Origin: Paenibacillus alkalitolerans
Lineage (GTDB): Bacteria; Bacillota; Bacilli; Paenibacillales; YIM-B00363
Direction of reading: 5' to 3'
Length of the DNA: 64,000 nucleotides
Assembly (NCBI RefSeq): GCF_016482785.1
Contig: NZ_JAEMXM010000020.1
Coordinates: 1 to 64,000, forward strand
The notes under the pieces were generated by a model that saw nothing but the letters and a program-made list of their open reading frames with translations, was not told where the DNA came from and ran no database searches. Shown in pieces: positions 52,501 to 61,123 of this stretch (within the stretch, counting starts at the first letter, position 1; each line of letters begins with the position of its first letter). The position numbers were made by a program, and so were the translations under genes.

Positions 52501-53067
52501 TCAAATCCGAATCCATCCTTCGGGGGCGTTAATCTCCCTTATGATTTTTGCGGGTACTCCGCCGGCTACGACGTTCGGCGGGATATCCTTATTTACAATG
52601 CTTCCGGCGGCAATCACAGAGTTTTTTCCGATTGTCACGCCGGGGAGAATGGTGCATCTCGTTCCGATCCACACATTGTCTTCTATGATGATCGGCCTGT
52701 GCAACCTGTCAAGGGGTACATCTGCATCCAATTGGTGGTAATCGCTGTCCAAAATACTGGTTCTCGGTCCGATTCTCACATGATTTCCTATATGGATCTC
52801 TTTTGTCGCCGCGATTCCGCAGCCGGCATTGATAAACACGTCATCGCCGATAGAAAGCACCGCGCCTTTCTCCACCGTTACTTGCGTGGCCCAAGGAAGC
52901 GCTACGACTTTGAAGCCTCTTCCTATCGAAAGCTGCCCGAATTTATTAAGATACATCTTGCCTTTGATTGACGGCAATTCATTAAGTTTATAGCCCAGAT
53001 TGCCGAATGTCATGAGTCCTCTGAATGCTCTGGCCGCTTTGACGATTTTGTTTTTTATTTGAACCAA
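52501..53067 (-). CDS. Hexapeptide-repeat O-acetyltransferase
   Basis: A 188-residue left-handed beta-helix acyltransferase of the maltose/galactoside acetyltransferase group. Repeats include VLSIGDDVFINAG, IHIGNHVRIGPR and IIIEDNVWIGTRCTILPGVTIGKNSVIAAGS. The catalytic His would be in LDSDYHQLDADVP, which is slightly unusual because the family normally has DHD or SHD-H here. The TTG start has GAGGTG ten bases upstream. It stands alone, away from the EPS locus, and could modify a sugar or lipid-linked acceptor. Confidence 0.82.
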   Translation of the reverse strand: MVQIKNKIVKAARAFRGLMTFGNLGYKLNELPSIKGKMYLNKFGQLSIGRGFKVVALPWATQVTVEKGAVLSIGDDVFINAGCGIAATKEIHIGNHVRIGPRTSILDSDYHQLDADVPLDRLHRPIIIEDNVWIGTRCTILPGVTIGKNSVIAAGSIVNKDIPPNVVAGGVPAKIIREINAPEGWIRI

Positions 53068-53166
53068 TGAGTCACACCTCTATGAAAAAAATAATATTTT
53101 TATTGTAACACCTCGTTTCTCCAAGTGTATGAGCCGTTCGGCTTATCGTCGCGACTGATGCCCCGA

Positions 53167-54039
53167 TCACAGTTCCCGGTAATATTCGATCATCTCTTGC
53201 AAAAAGCGCCGCTCCAATGTCGTTCCCGCTTCGTGGGACAGCCTCTCTTGGAGCACTTCGCTTTCATCGTCCGCGTCCCCGTCGTTATCTCCGTCCCATG
53301 TATGATAATAGAGCAGCAGCTCATAATTGCCGATATGCGTATCTTTCAAGTGATTGTCAATCGCCAACGTCACCTCGTCGGCCATCCGCAGCCAATTGAG
53401 GAACCGCTCCTCCGACAGCCTCATCATCGGTTTGATTTGCAGATGCAGCCCCGTATCGTAGTCTTCCATCGCCCGTCCGAACGAATGACCGACGCCGTTG
53501 CGCATCTTTCTTAACTCATTCAATTCTTTACTGTAATCCTTCAATTTCCCGGGAGCTTCTCCGAACAGTTTCTCGTAGAACCCGATCCGGCTGTTCCAGT
53601 CTCCTTTCGTCAGGTGTACCGCATACTCGGAATAATCGTGCGACGGGCGGGACTTCAGCAGCGCCAGGCCGTCGATGGCGCCCGGCGCTCCGATAATGAT
53701 GCCGGGATTCGACTCGATAGCCAGCGCGCAAATTTTCCGAAGATATATTTCCATGTACCCGTTGATCGCCATCGCCGCCGACAACCGCACCCAGTTGTTG
53801 AAATCTTTGAAATCGTGCTCCCATTGTTGGAGGGTGGCGGGAAGACGCTTCATATATTTCTTAGAGGCGGAAAATACGGTTGTCGGTTTCATCCCCTTGT
53901 CCGCCTTCTTCACGATGTTTAACGTCCGGTTGGCGGCGAGCATATGAGACCAGTATAAATTATTGATTTCTGTGTGGTGTTTTTTAAAGAGCCGGTAAGC
54001 GAACGTGTTTCCGGTGGTGCATTGCCATCTGGGGAACAT
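53167..54039 (-). CDS. HEPN-like hypothetical protein
   Basis: A 290-residue protein that is mainly helical. Residues about 175-205 carry LRKMRNGVGHSFG; the RNGVGH stretch fits the R-x4-H motif of HEPN RNases, and the helices before it (NNWVRLSAAMAINGYMEIYLRKICALAI) fit the HEPN bundle seen in RiboL-PSP/MAE_28990-like proteins. No partner gene (MNT nucleotidyltransferase or antitoxin) lies next to it. I chose ATG 54039 because GAGGATG is upstream. Whether it is a nuclease or an inert scaffold cannot be told. Confidence 0.55.
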   Translation of the reverse strand: MFPRWQCTTGNTFAYRLFKKHHTEINNLYWSHMLAANRTLNIVKKADKGMKPTTVFSASKKYMKRLPATLQQWEHDFKDFNNWVRLSAAMAINGYMEIYLRKICALAIESNPGIIIGAPGAIDGLALLKSRPSHDYSEYAVHLTKGDWNSRIGFYEKLFGEAPGKLKDYSKELNELRKMRNGVGHSFGRAMEDYDTGLHLQIKPMMRLSEERFLNWLRMADEVTLAIDNHLKDTHIGNYELLLYYHTWDGDNDGDADDESEVLQERLSHEAGTTLERRFLQEMIEYYREL

Positions 54040-54139
54040 AGCGACATCCTCTGGACAAAAAATTGTAGGTCTCCCCAATTATGCCCAAAATAGAGCCCGA
54101 ACACTCAACTCGAGGTTCGGGCTTGCCTTACTTTGTGCT

Positions 54140-54190
54140 GTAATTTTTGCTTTGCTTTTTGCTTTACTTTTTGCTTTACTTTTTGCTCCA
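54140..54190. repeat. 12-base tandem repeat over a stop codon
   Basis: Three to four copies of a unit read on the minus strand as AGCAAAAAGTAA, ending in variant copies. The first copy contains the final codons and stop of the BNR-protein gene; later copies would code SKK-stop again. Confidence 0.7.
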
Positions 54191-55078
54191 CGACTTGCCG
54201 CCGTCTTCACTTTCGTACAAGGAATATTTATCGGTCACGATCGCCAACCGGTCGGGATTCGTATGCGATTCGCGGATGCCGAGAGGCAGTTCGCCGTTCA
54301 AATCGACTTCCATCGGAGTCCATTTGTTGTAATCGGTTGAACGTTGGAAACCGTTCGCCCCGTACACGATCGCTTCTCCGTTCGACCGGGTTAAGACGAT
54401 GTAGGCGGGAGCATCGGTGCGCTTGATAACCTCGTTATTGCCGGCGGTCAACTTGTATTCTGTCAGCCCTGCTTCACTTGTCGTCAGCAGCGAAGACCCT
54501 CCGGGCGCAACAGCCATCATATAAGCGACCGGTTCGATCGTTCCGGCCAAGCTCCAAGTCTCCCCGCCGTCTTTCGTTTCGTAGATATTGTTTTCCTGCT
54601 GATTGGTGAACACGTATAAGTGCTTCGGATCGTTAGGATCCTGCGCGAGCATGTGGGCATCCGGCACATCCGGCTTCGGTGCATTCGGCATCCCGTTCTC
54701 GATCGCCGCCCATGTCTCGCCGCCGTCCGTCGACCGCTGCACGAAGCCGTGTCCGGAAATGTAGATGATGTTCGTATCCTCCGCATCGACGAAATAGCCC
54801 ATCACATCGTTCTGCGCGATCGCGGGAACCGCCCTCGTCCACTTTCCGTCACCGTATTCGTACATCCCGGTATGCGTCCCGATCCACATCGTTTCGCCGT
54901 CGGGCGCATACCCGAACGTGTGCGGGTGCGTCGGAGTGTTCACCGTCAACTCTTCTGTTTTGTTCGCGTTCACGACGATCGAGACGACCGCGGCAATTGC
55001 GAATAGCCCGATTGCGATACCGAATATCGCTGCGGCTCCGAATTTTGGGCCGCTGCGTTGTTGTTTCGATTTTGCCAT
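54176..55078 (-). CDS. Membrane-anchored BNR-repeat beta-propeller protein
   Basis: A 300-residue protein with one N-terminal membrane helix (about 15-36, AAIFGIAIGLFAIAAVVSIV) and an outer domain made of BNR/Asp-box repeats: VQRSTDGGETWAAI, YETKDGGETWSLA, FQRSTDYNKWTPM and YESEDGGKSWSKK. These form a five- to seven-blade propeller as in the F510_1955-type proteins and sialidase-like folds. Catalytic residues of sialidases are not apparent, so it is more likely a binding or sensing protein. A tandem repeat covers its stop codon. Confidence 0.75.
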   Translation of the reverse strand: MAKSKQQRSGPKFGAAAIFGIAIGLFAIAAVVSIVVNANKTEELTVNTPTHPHTFGYAPDGETMWIGTHTGMYEYGDGKWTRAVPAIAQNDVMGYFVDAEDTNIIYISGHGFVQRSTDGGETWAAIENGMPNAPKPDVPDAHMLAQDPNDPKHLYVFTNQQENNIYETKDGGETWSLAGTIEPVAYMMAVAPGGSSLLTTSEAGLTEYKLTAGNNEVIKRTDAPAYIVLTRSNGEAIVYGANGFQRSTDYNKWTPMEVDLNGELPLGIRESHTNPDRLAIVTDKYSLYESEDGGKSWSKK

Positions 55079-55471
55079 GACACCCGTTCCTCTCGATACT
55101 TTTACCCAATTGTAAAGAAAATGTCCGCCTCAGGTCAAACTATCCCCCACCTGCAACTTCTTTCACCCGCTATCCCCGTAAATCAGGAACGTTCGTGTAC
55201 CCCATCCGGCAAATGACCGGGCAGTTTTTCGTATATTCCTCCTCCCCCCGCTCTCCCCTCGACTCTCCCTCATTTATTGCTGTACTTGCTTCCCCACTAT
55301 CTACACCTAGTTTACCCGTATCTCCTCATTTTCCCACCTCATGCTCTCCCCCTGGCTCAGGTGACCTTGCTCATTTTATTCGGTAGTTATAAATTCCCAT
55401 AATTAACTTGTTTTTAGAACGTATGTTTGGTATTATCTCAATAGGGAATGTATGTTCGGAGGTGTTGTTTG
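55079..55471. other. Intergenic region without a recognised gene
   Basis: This 393-base gap between the divergent BNR and transposase-like genes is pyrimidine-rich on the plus strand for much of its length (55220-55360), with runs such as CTCCTCCCCCCGCTC. No ORF with a ribosome site, hairpin terminator or terminal inverted repeat of an insertion sequence was seen. Confidence 0.5.
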
Positions 55472-56317
55472 ATGGTTCAATCTCGGGAACCGGCAGTTCA
55501 AGGTTTTTTGTCGGAAGAAGATTGCATCGCATATTTTTATCGGATGAAGTGGCCGGACGGCTTTCGCTGTCCCCGCTGCGAGCATAGCCACGCCTATACC
55601 GTAAATACCCGCAGATTGCCTCTGTACGAATGCCGGTTTTGCCGCCATCAGACTTCCCTAACTGCAGGCACTGCGATGGAAGGCAGCCGCACACCTCTGC
55701 ATAAGTGGGCCGTCGCCATGCAGCTTGTGTCCCAACCCGCCAGTATCAATGCGGTTCAGCTTGCCGAGCAAATATGCGTGACGTATAAGACAGCTTGGTC
55801 CATGCTGAGGAAGATTCGTCAGGCGATCAGCGACAACGACGCAAAGCAGCCTCTCTCCGGCGCAGTCAGAGCCGGTCCGGCTTTCTATGGCCGTACCACT
55901 CGGCAACCGTTCGTCCGGCATCCGCAGGAGCATCCCGTTATGGTTGGCGCAGCTTTTCATTTGAACGGCCAGCCTTCCTACATCAAAGTAAAAACCGTGC
56001 CCATGACGCATATGGACGGGAAGTCGATCCTTCGCTCAGGGGAGCATGATTTTGTAGAGCGGCATGTCGAGCCCGAAACTTTTGATGTGAGGATTCTTAA
56101 GCGTTTCCGCCTTCACGAAATCAATCTGCTTCCGGAAGTGTTCAAGCAAGCGAAGAAGTGGATCAACCGCACGTTTCACGGAATAGGCGCTAAATATTTG
56201 CAAAATTATTTGGACGAGTTTTGTTTCCGCTGCAATCAATCGTACCGCGACATGCCCGTCATGGACGTTCTCTCCGGTATTTGTTTGGCTTCTGCCCCGA
56301 GACCGGCAGTTCAATAA
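55472..56317 (+). CDS. Transposase-like (IS1595/ISXO2 type) protein lacking the catalytic motif
   Basis: A 281-residue protein. It starts with the zinc-ribbon region of IS1595-family transposases (WPDGFRCPRCEHSHAY, ECRFCRHQTSLTAGT), then the helix region MLRKIRQAISDND. At the point where active relatives have the first catalytic Asp in an IDET motif this protein has GAVRAGPAFYGR, and the second DE region is shortened. The C-terminus FHGIGAKYLQNYLDEFCFRCNQ is well kept. GGAGG lies nine bases before the ATG at 55472. The reading frame is intact although the active site looks lost, which suggests domestication or a recent decay. No terminal inverted repeats were found. Confidence 0.65.
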   Translation: MVQSREPAVQGFLSEEDCIAYFYRMKWPDGFRCPRCEHSHAYTVNTRRLPLYECRFCRHQTSLTAGTAMEGSRTPLHKWAVAMQLVSQPASINAVQLAEQICVTYKTAWSMLRKIRQAISDNDAKQPLSGAVRAGPAFYGRTTRQPFVRHPQEHPVMVGAAFHLNGQPSYIKVKTVPMTHMDGKSILRSGEHDFVERHVEPETFDVRILKRFRLHEINLLPEVFKQAKKWINRTFHGIGAKYLQNYLDEFCFRCNQSYRDMPVMDVLSGICLASAPRPAVQ

Positions 56318-56375
56318 TATAATGCTGTTGTTATATTGAGTTTCTTCGTGGCATCATTCTGGGCTTTTTTTGGTA

Positions 56376-56635
56376 TTCTTTTGAGCTTCTTTTGAGCTTC
56401 TTTTGAGCTTCTTTTGAGCTTCTTTTGAGCTTCTTTTGAGCTTCTTTTGAGTTTCTTTCGAGCTTCTTTCGAGCTTCTTTCGAGCTTCTTTTTGAATTGC
56501 TTTCCGAGCCTCTTCCGAATTTCCTGTAAGCTTCTTTTTTGAGTTGCTTTTAAGCTTCTTTTTGAGTTGCTTTCCGAGCCTCTTTTTGAGTTGCTTTCCG
56601 AGCCTCTTCGAGTCCTTTTTTAGAGTCTGTTTTTT
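56376..56635. repeat. 11-base tandem repeat array, degenerating to one side
   Basis: At 56376-56490 the unit TTTTGAGCTTC repeats about ten times with few changes. From 56490 to 56635 the pattern continues in altered form (TTGAGTTGCTTTCCGAGCCTC). No coding signal was seen. Confidence 0.8.
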
Positions 56636-56716
56636 GAGGTTGTTGTAGTGTGTCTTTCTGAGTGGATGGGAGAGCGAGCGAACACTTTTAAACGAAGGGG
56701 ATGGTCTCCCTCTCTA
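56630..56716. repeat. Paired direct repeat, copy 1
   Basis: This 85-base stretch matches 56799-56879 closely in its centre (GAGTGGATGGGAGAGCGAGC identical) and diverges toward the ends. Between the two lies 80 bases of unrelated sequence. Confidence 0.65.
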
Positions 56717-56798
56717 AAGCGCATATCAAGCCTGCAATGTATTGGCTCAAACCTTAAGTTTGTAATATCATAATAAGCACGGAGTCGATTTCTTAGAT

Positions 56799-56879
56799 TT
56801 TGAGGTTGTTGCTGTGTTTCTTACTGAGTGGATGGGAGAGCGAGCGAACATTTTTCGAAGAAAGGGATGATCTCCCCCC
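56799..56879. repeat. Paired direct repeat, copy 2
   Basis: Diverged second copy of 56630-56716, just before the terminator of queC. Both copies contain TTTTGAGGTTGTTG at the left end. Confidence 0.65.
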
Positions 56880-56891
56880 GCACCCTAGAGT

Positions 56892-56922
56892 AAAAAAGAC
56901 CCGCGCCGAATTGGCGCAGGCC
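56892..56922 (-). terminator. Terminator of the queDEC operon
   Basis: GGCCTGCGCC and GGCGCGGGTC pair over ten positions around AATTC on the minus strand, followed by six T residues. It begins about 18 bases after the queC stop. Confidence 0.85.
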
Positions 56923-56939
56923 GTAAGATCGCTAAAGCT

Positions 56940-57656
56940 CTATACGTACGGAATCGGATCCTTCAAGCCGGCCTCCGCAAAGCCTTTCAGCCGGAGCACG
57001 CACGAATCGCAGACACCGCAAGCAAACTCCTTGCCGTTGTAGCACGAAGTCGTGAGATGGTACGGCACGCCGAGACGAGTCCCTTCGCGAATAATGTCCG
57101 CCTTCGATAATAAGATCAACGGCGTTTCCACCCGGAACCGCTGCCCCTGCACGCCCGCCTTTGTCCCGAGCTCGACCGTCCGTTCGAACTGTTCGATGAA
57201 CTCCGGGCGGCAATCCGGGTAACCGCTGTAATCAAGCGCGTTGACGCCGATGTAGAGCGCTTCGGCTCCCGACGCTTCGGCGTAAGAAGCCGCGATCGAT
57301 AGGAACAATAGGTTGCGTCCCGGCACATACGTCACCGGAATGTCTTTGCCGCCGGGAAGCGCGCCTTCTAAAGACGATCCGTTCTTCAACACTGGAACGT
57401 CGATCGCGGAGTCGGTCAATGCGCTGGCGCCGAACTCGCGCAGGAACGGCAAATCGATGATCTTGTGCTGCCCCGACACGCCGTAAAACCGCGCAACCGC
57501 CCGCGCGTTATTGATTTCGATCCGGTGGCGCTGCCCGTAATCGAACGTGATCGGGTAAATATCGTACCCCGCTTCCTTCGCAAACCCCATACACGTAGTG
57601 CTGTCCAATCCGCCGCTTAAAATAACGACCGCTTTCTTACCCGACATAGGCTTCAT
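56940..57656 (-). CDS. queC: 7-cyano-7-deazaguanine synthase
   Basis: A 238-residue ATP-dependent enzyme that converts 7-carboxy-7-deazaguanine to preQ0 with ammonia. The PP-loop is VVILSGGLDSTTCMGFA; the zinc site is CYNGKEFACGVCDSCVLRLKGF. GGAGGTCGG precedes the ATG. It is the third gene of the queD-queE-queC order. The product is the precursor of queuosine in tRNA; queF and tgt are not in the window. Confidence 0.94.
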   Translation of the reverse strand: MKPMSGKKAVVILSGGLDSTTCMGFAKEAGYDIYPITFDYGQRHRIEINNARAVARFYGVSGQHKIIDLPFLREFGASALTDSAIDVPVLKNGSSLEGALPGGKDIPVTYVPGRNLLFLSIAASYAEASGAEALYIGVNALDYSGYPDCRPEFIEQFERTVELGTKAGVQGQRFRVETPLILLSKADIIREGTRLGVPYHLTTSCYNGKEFACGVCDSCVLRLKGFAEAGLKDPIPYV

Positions 57657-57730
57657 CCGACCTCCTCAATTATACACCCCGCCTTGCGGGGAACCATCTC
57701 TCTCTTAAACCGCCCCGCGTCACGGGATCC

Positions 57731-57835
57731 TATTCCTCTACTACACACCCGGCATCGCGGGTCCCTATTCCTCTGCTACACACCCGGCATCGCGGGTCCC
57801 TATTCCTCTATTACACGCCTCGCGTCGCGGGATCC
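57731..57835. repeat. 35-base tandem repeat overlapping the queE stop
   Basis: Three copies (57731-57765, 57766-57800, 57801-57835) of a unit containing ACCCGGCATCGCGGG, with a further partial copy to the left. The third copy contains the last codons and stop of queE; the first two would repeat a G-P-A-M-P-G-V-stop reading. Confidence 0.85.
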
Positions 57836-58515
57836 CAAATGATTTTGTGCAGCTGCATGTTCAGCTTCACGCCGGACAAGCCGCGCGCAAGCATCAGCTC
57901 GACCAGCCGCCGCGGCGGCATCGTCTCCCATACCGGGCTGAAGAGCGGCAAAGCCTTCGTCGGATACCGTTCGAGCACGCGAACAGCTTCTTCGAAGTCA
58001 CGCTCGCTGCCGATGACGAACTTCAGCTCGTCGCATTCCCGAAGCAGCGCGAGGTTGCCGGCGATCATCCGCTGCGACTCGCCAGAGTCGGACAGCTTCC
58101 AATCGCATACGTACCGCACTTTCGGGGAATCGACGCCGGACAAGAACGGTGCAAGGTCGATCGCGCCGTTCGTCTCGACGTGGATGTCCGTCAGCTGTTC
58201 CATTGCGGCCAACGCGCGGAGCAGCGATGCGGACGTTTCGCCATATAGCAGCGGTTCCCCTCCCGTGAAGCATAGATTGCGCGACCGGTACCGCGCAACC
58301 TCGGCGACGATCTCGGGGATCGTCATCGTATATTCCGCTTCGGCGGGCGGATAAGAGTACTTCGTATCGCACCAAGTACACCGGAGATTGCAGCCGAACA
58401 ACCGCACGAAGACGGTAGGGAAGCCTGCGCGGGTTCCTTCTCCCTCCACCGTTTCGAATATCTCCACCATCGGGATGCGTCGCGCGGAACCTTTTGCCTC
58501 CTCCCGCTTACTCAT
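57811..58515 (-). CDS. queE: 7-carboxy-7-deazaguanine synthase
   Basis: A 234-residue radical SAM enzyme that contracts 6-carboxytetrahydropterin to 7-carboxy-7-deazaguanine. The cluster motif is CNLRCTWC (C-x3-C-x2-C) in VRLFGCNLRCTWCDTKYSYP, and CFTGGEPLL is the SAM-binding glycine motif. GGAGGAG lies in front of the ATG, and the start overlaps the queD stop by eight bases. The 3' end is part of a 35-base tandem repeat, so the C-terminal residues (DPATRGV) could vary between strains. Confidence 0.92.
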   Translation of the reverse strand: MSKREEAKGSARRIPMVEIFETVEGEGTRAGFPTVFVRLFGCNLRCTWCDTKYSYPPAEAEYTMTIPEIVAEVARYRSRNLCFTGGEPLLYGETSASLLRALAAMEQLTDIHVETNGAIDLAPFLSGVDSPKVRYVCDWKLSDSGESQRMIAGNLALLRECDELKFVIGSERDFEEAVRVLERYPTKALPLFSPVWETMPPRRLVELMLARGLSGVKLNMQLHKIIWDPATRGV

Positions 58516-58984
58516 CTTGCTCCTCCATCATATCCTTCGTCACTTCGGCAAAGCTTGTCGGCGTCTCCCACAGCCTGATTTTCTCCAACTCCACGCGCGG
58601 GGACCAGCCTTCGGCCGACAGCGCACCCCGGATTTCCTCGAACATCCAGACGACCATATTTTCGGCAGTCGTATTCATCGGCGGGAGCACTTCGTTGATA
58701 TACCGGTGATCGAGCACGTCGATGACGCGGTCCTTCGCAATCCGCTTCATGTCGGCGAAATCGATCGCGATGCCGCGATCGTCGGTTCGCCCGATCATCG
58801 TTACTTCAAGATGGTACGTGTGGCCGTGCAAGCTTTTGCACTTGCCTTCATAGCAAAACAAATGATGCGCACTGTCGAACGAAAACCGCTTGGAGAGGCG
58901 CACTCGTTTATTATGGTATTTGAGCTGCTCCGGCCGGATGTCGATCCCCAGCTGCTGCACTTTCCGCGGAATGTCGTAGCTCAT
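58508..58984 (-). CDS. queD: 6-carboxytetrahydropterin synthase
   Basis: A 158-residue enzyme of the 6-pyruvoyl-tetrahydropterin synthase family that makes 6-carboxytetrahydropterin from dihydroneopterin triphosphate. Zinc ligands are in FSFDSAHHLFCYEGKCKSLHGHTYHLEV (three His), and the catalytic Cys is in the same stretch. GAAGGTG is upstream of ATG 58984. First gene of the queDEC operon; no preQ1 riboswitch was seen in its 5' region. Confidence 0.92.
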   Translation of the reverse strand: MSYDIPRKVQQLGIDIRPEQLKYHNKRVRLSKRFSFDSAHHLFCYEGKCKSLHGHTYHLEVTMIGRTDDRGIAIDFADMKRIAKDRVIDVLDHRYINEVLPPMNTTAENMVVWMFEEIRGALSAEGWSPRVELEKIRLWETPTSFAEVTKDMMEEQDE

Positions 58985-59049
58985 AAGATCACCTTCAGTC
59001 AAATTACTTGTTTGTAAGAACGTCCTTTATGTTATCAAAAATACATTCT

Positions 59050-59079
59050 ATTATAGCATGCCGGAAATTATATCTACAA
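59050..59079 (-). promoter_or_regulatory. Candidate promoter of queDEC
   Basis: TTGTAG and a perfect TATAAT with an 18-base spacer, about 65 bases before the queD ATG. Confidence 0.4.
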
Positions 59080-59219
59080 TGCACGCGGAATGCTTCCTTC
59101 CAACATTTTTGCGGTGTTCCGGACGGTTTTTTGCTTGAGAAAGATGCCGAAACGGACATACATGTGATAAACTCATAGAAACACTTTATTTGAGAAAAGG
59201 ATACGGGGGAGAGATCCGG

Positions 59220-60905
59220 ATGGCAAATCGGAAAATGCGTTCAGACATGATCAAGCGCGGGTTCGACCGGGCGCCGCATCGAAGCTTGCTGCGCGCGGCA
59301 GGAGTGAAGGAAGAAGATTTTGACAAACCGTTTATAGCGGTGTGCAACTCATACATCGACATTGTGCCGGGTCACGTGCACTTGCAAGAGTTCGGGATGC
59401 TCGTGAAGGAAGCGATTCGCGAAGCGGGGGGCGTGCCGTTCGAATTCAATACGATCGGCGTTGACGACGGTATTGCAATGGGACACATCGGGATGCGTTA
59501 TTCGCTGCCGTCGCGCGAAATTATCGCCGATTCGCTTGAGACCGTCGTTTCGGCGCACTGGTTCGACGGCATGGTCTGCATACCGAACTGCGACAAAATT
59601 ACGCCGGGCATGATGATGGGCGCGCTTCGCGTGAACATTCCGACCGTGTTCGTCAGCGGCGGACCTATGAAAGCGGGAAAGACGAGCGACGGCCGTTCGA
59701 TTTCGCTGTCTTCGGTATTCGAGGGAGTAGGAGCGTACCAGGCGGGCAAGATCGACGAGAAAGGCTTGCAAGAGCTTGAGCAGTTCGGTTGTCCGACGTG
59801 CGGATCGTGCTCCGGCATGTTCACCGCCAACTCGATGAACTGCTTGGCGGAAGCGCTCGGACTTGCGATGCCGGGCAACGGCACGATCCTTGCGGTTGCT
59901 CCCGAGCGCCGCGAGTTCGTCAAGCAATCGGCGCGCCAGCTCATGAATCTTATCCAGATGGATCTGAAGCCGCGCGACATCGTGACGATCGAAGCGATCG
60001 ACAACGCGTTTGCGCTGGACATGGCGATGGGCGGGTCGACGAATACGGTGCTTCATACGTTGGCGCTTGCGCACGAGGCGGGCATCGACTATCCGATCGG
60101 ACGAATCAACGAAGTGGCTGCGCGCGTGCCGCATCTCGCGAAGATTGCGCCTGCGTCCGACTGGCACATCGAAGACGTGCACAACGCGGGCGGCGTAAGC
60201 GCGGTGTTGAACGAGCTTCTCAAGAAAGAAGGAGCGATCCACGCGGACCGCATTACGGTGACGGGCGGCACGATCCGCGACAATGTGAAGGATTCGCCGA
60301 TCGCCAATTTCGACGTTATCCGGCCGATCGACAACCCGCACAGCGAGAAGGGCGGACTTGCGGTGTTGTTCGGCAACCTCGCTCCGGACGGAGCGATCGT
60401 TAAGGTCGGCGCCGTCGACAAGTCCGTCGGCGGTTACCACAGCGGACCTGCGATCTGCTTCGATTCGCAGGAAGAGGCGCTCGCCGGCATCGCGAACGGC
60501 AAAGTGAAAGAGGGGCATGTGGTCGTCATCCGGTACGAAGGGCCGAAGGGCGGACCCGGCATGCCCGAGATGCTTGCGCCGACGTCGCAAATCGTCGGCA
60601 TGGGCCTCGGCGCGAAGGTCGGCCTTATTACGGACGGCCGCTTCTCCGGAGCGTCGCGCGGCATCTCGATCGGCCACATCTCCCCGGAGGCGGCCGAAGG
60701 CGGACCGATCGCGTTCGTTCACGACGGCGATATCATCGAGCTGGACTTGAACAACCGCCGCATCGAATTGAAAGTGAGCGACGAGGAGCTTGCGGCGCGA
60801 CGCGCCGAGTGGAAAGGCTTCGAGCCGAAGGTGCGCACAGGCTACCTGGCGCGTTACTCGAAGCTGGTCACCTCCGCATCCACCGGCGGCGTGATGAAGA
60901 TCTAA
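59220..60905 (+). CDS. ilvD: Dihydroxy-acid dehydratase
   Basis: A 561-residue iron-sulfur enzyme of branched-chain amino acid synthesis. It dehydrates 2,3-dihydroxy-3-methylbutanoate (and the isoleucine analogue). Motifs: [17 protein letters not shown] and [19 protein letters not shown] supply the cluster cysteines, and [13 protein letters not shown] and [19 protein letters not shown] line the active site. The ATG at 59220 has GGGGGAGAG seven bases upstream; a TTG at 59190 would add ten residues but has no site. No T-box leader was seen. It is convergent with glpD. Confidence 0.95.
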   Translation: MANRKMRSDMIKRGFDRAPHRSLLRAAGVKEEDFDKPFIAVCNSYIDIVPGHVHLQEFGMLVKEAIREAGGVPFEFNTIGVDDGIAMGHIGMRYSLPSREIIADSLETVVSAHWFDGMVCIPNCDKITPGMMMGALRVNIPTVFVSGGPMKAGKTSDGRSISLSSVFEGVGAYQAGKIDEKGLQELEQFGCPTCGSCSGMFTANSMNCLAEALGLAMPGNGTILAVAPERREFVKQSARQLMNLIQMDLKPRDIVTIEAIDNAFALDMAMGGSTNTVLHTLALAHEAGIDYPIGRINEVAARVPHLAKIAPASDWHIEDVHNAGGVSAVLNELLKKEGAIHADRITVTGGTIRDNVKDSPIANFDVIRPIDNPHSEKGGLAVLFGNLAPDGAIVKVGAVDKSVGGYHSGPAICFDSQEEALAGIANGKVKEGHVVVIRYEGPKGGPGMPEMLAPTSQIVGMGLGAKVGLITDGRFSGASRGISIGHISPEAAEGGPIAFVHDGDIIELDLNNRRIELKVSDEELAARRAEWKGFEPKVRTGYLARYSKLVTSASTGGVMKI

Positions 60906-61011
60906 TCGGCTTGCAGGCCGGCTGGCGTAAGCGGTCTGGTTGGCCGGTGCGGACCGTCGAAAAATAAGGGAAGTACGGTCCCTTAAACGGGTATTTTGGC
61001 TATGGTCACAT

Positions 61012-61104
61012 AAAATAAAGGAACCTGAGGGCTCTATTCACTCGATTCAGTCGGGAAACAACCGGTTTTCGAGCTAATAAGACCCTAGGGTTCCTTTATT
61101 TTTT
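61012..61104. terminator. Long inverted repeat between ilvD and glpD
   Basis: AAAATAAAGGAACC and GGTTCCTTTATTTT, with further pairing inside (GAGGGCTC... with ..GACCCT), make a hairpin of about 90 bases with A/T tracts on both outer sides. It can end transcription from either convergent gene. Confidence 0.7.
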
Positions 61105-61123
61105 CCCGGATGATGCATTTCGA

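Noticed and set aside
52127-52741. A plus-strand frame of 204 codons crossing the WYL and acetyltransferase genes
   Set aside because: It overlaps two well-supported minus-strand genes and shows no motif.
57731-57835. CRISPR array at the queE-queC junction
   Set aside because: The 35-base units are contiguous without unique spacers and contain the queE stop codon; it is an ordinary tandem duplication. The same holds for 56376-56635.
58985-59219. preQ1 riboswitch before queD or T-box before ilvD
   Set aside because: Neither the preQ1 aptamer core nor a T-box motif with specifier hairpin is visible in the divergent gap.
59349-60722. A 457-codon open frame antisense to ilvD
   Set aside because: It has no ribosome site, is very rich in Arg and His, and lies wholly on the opposite strand of the ilvD coding sequence; it is a GC-rich shadow frame.
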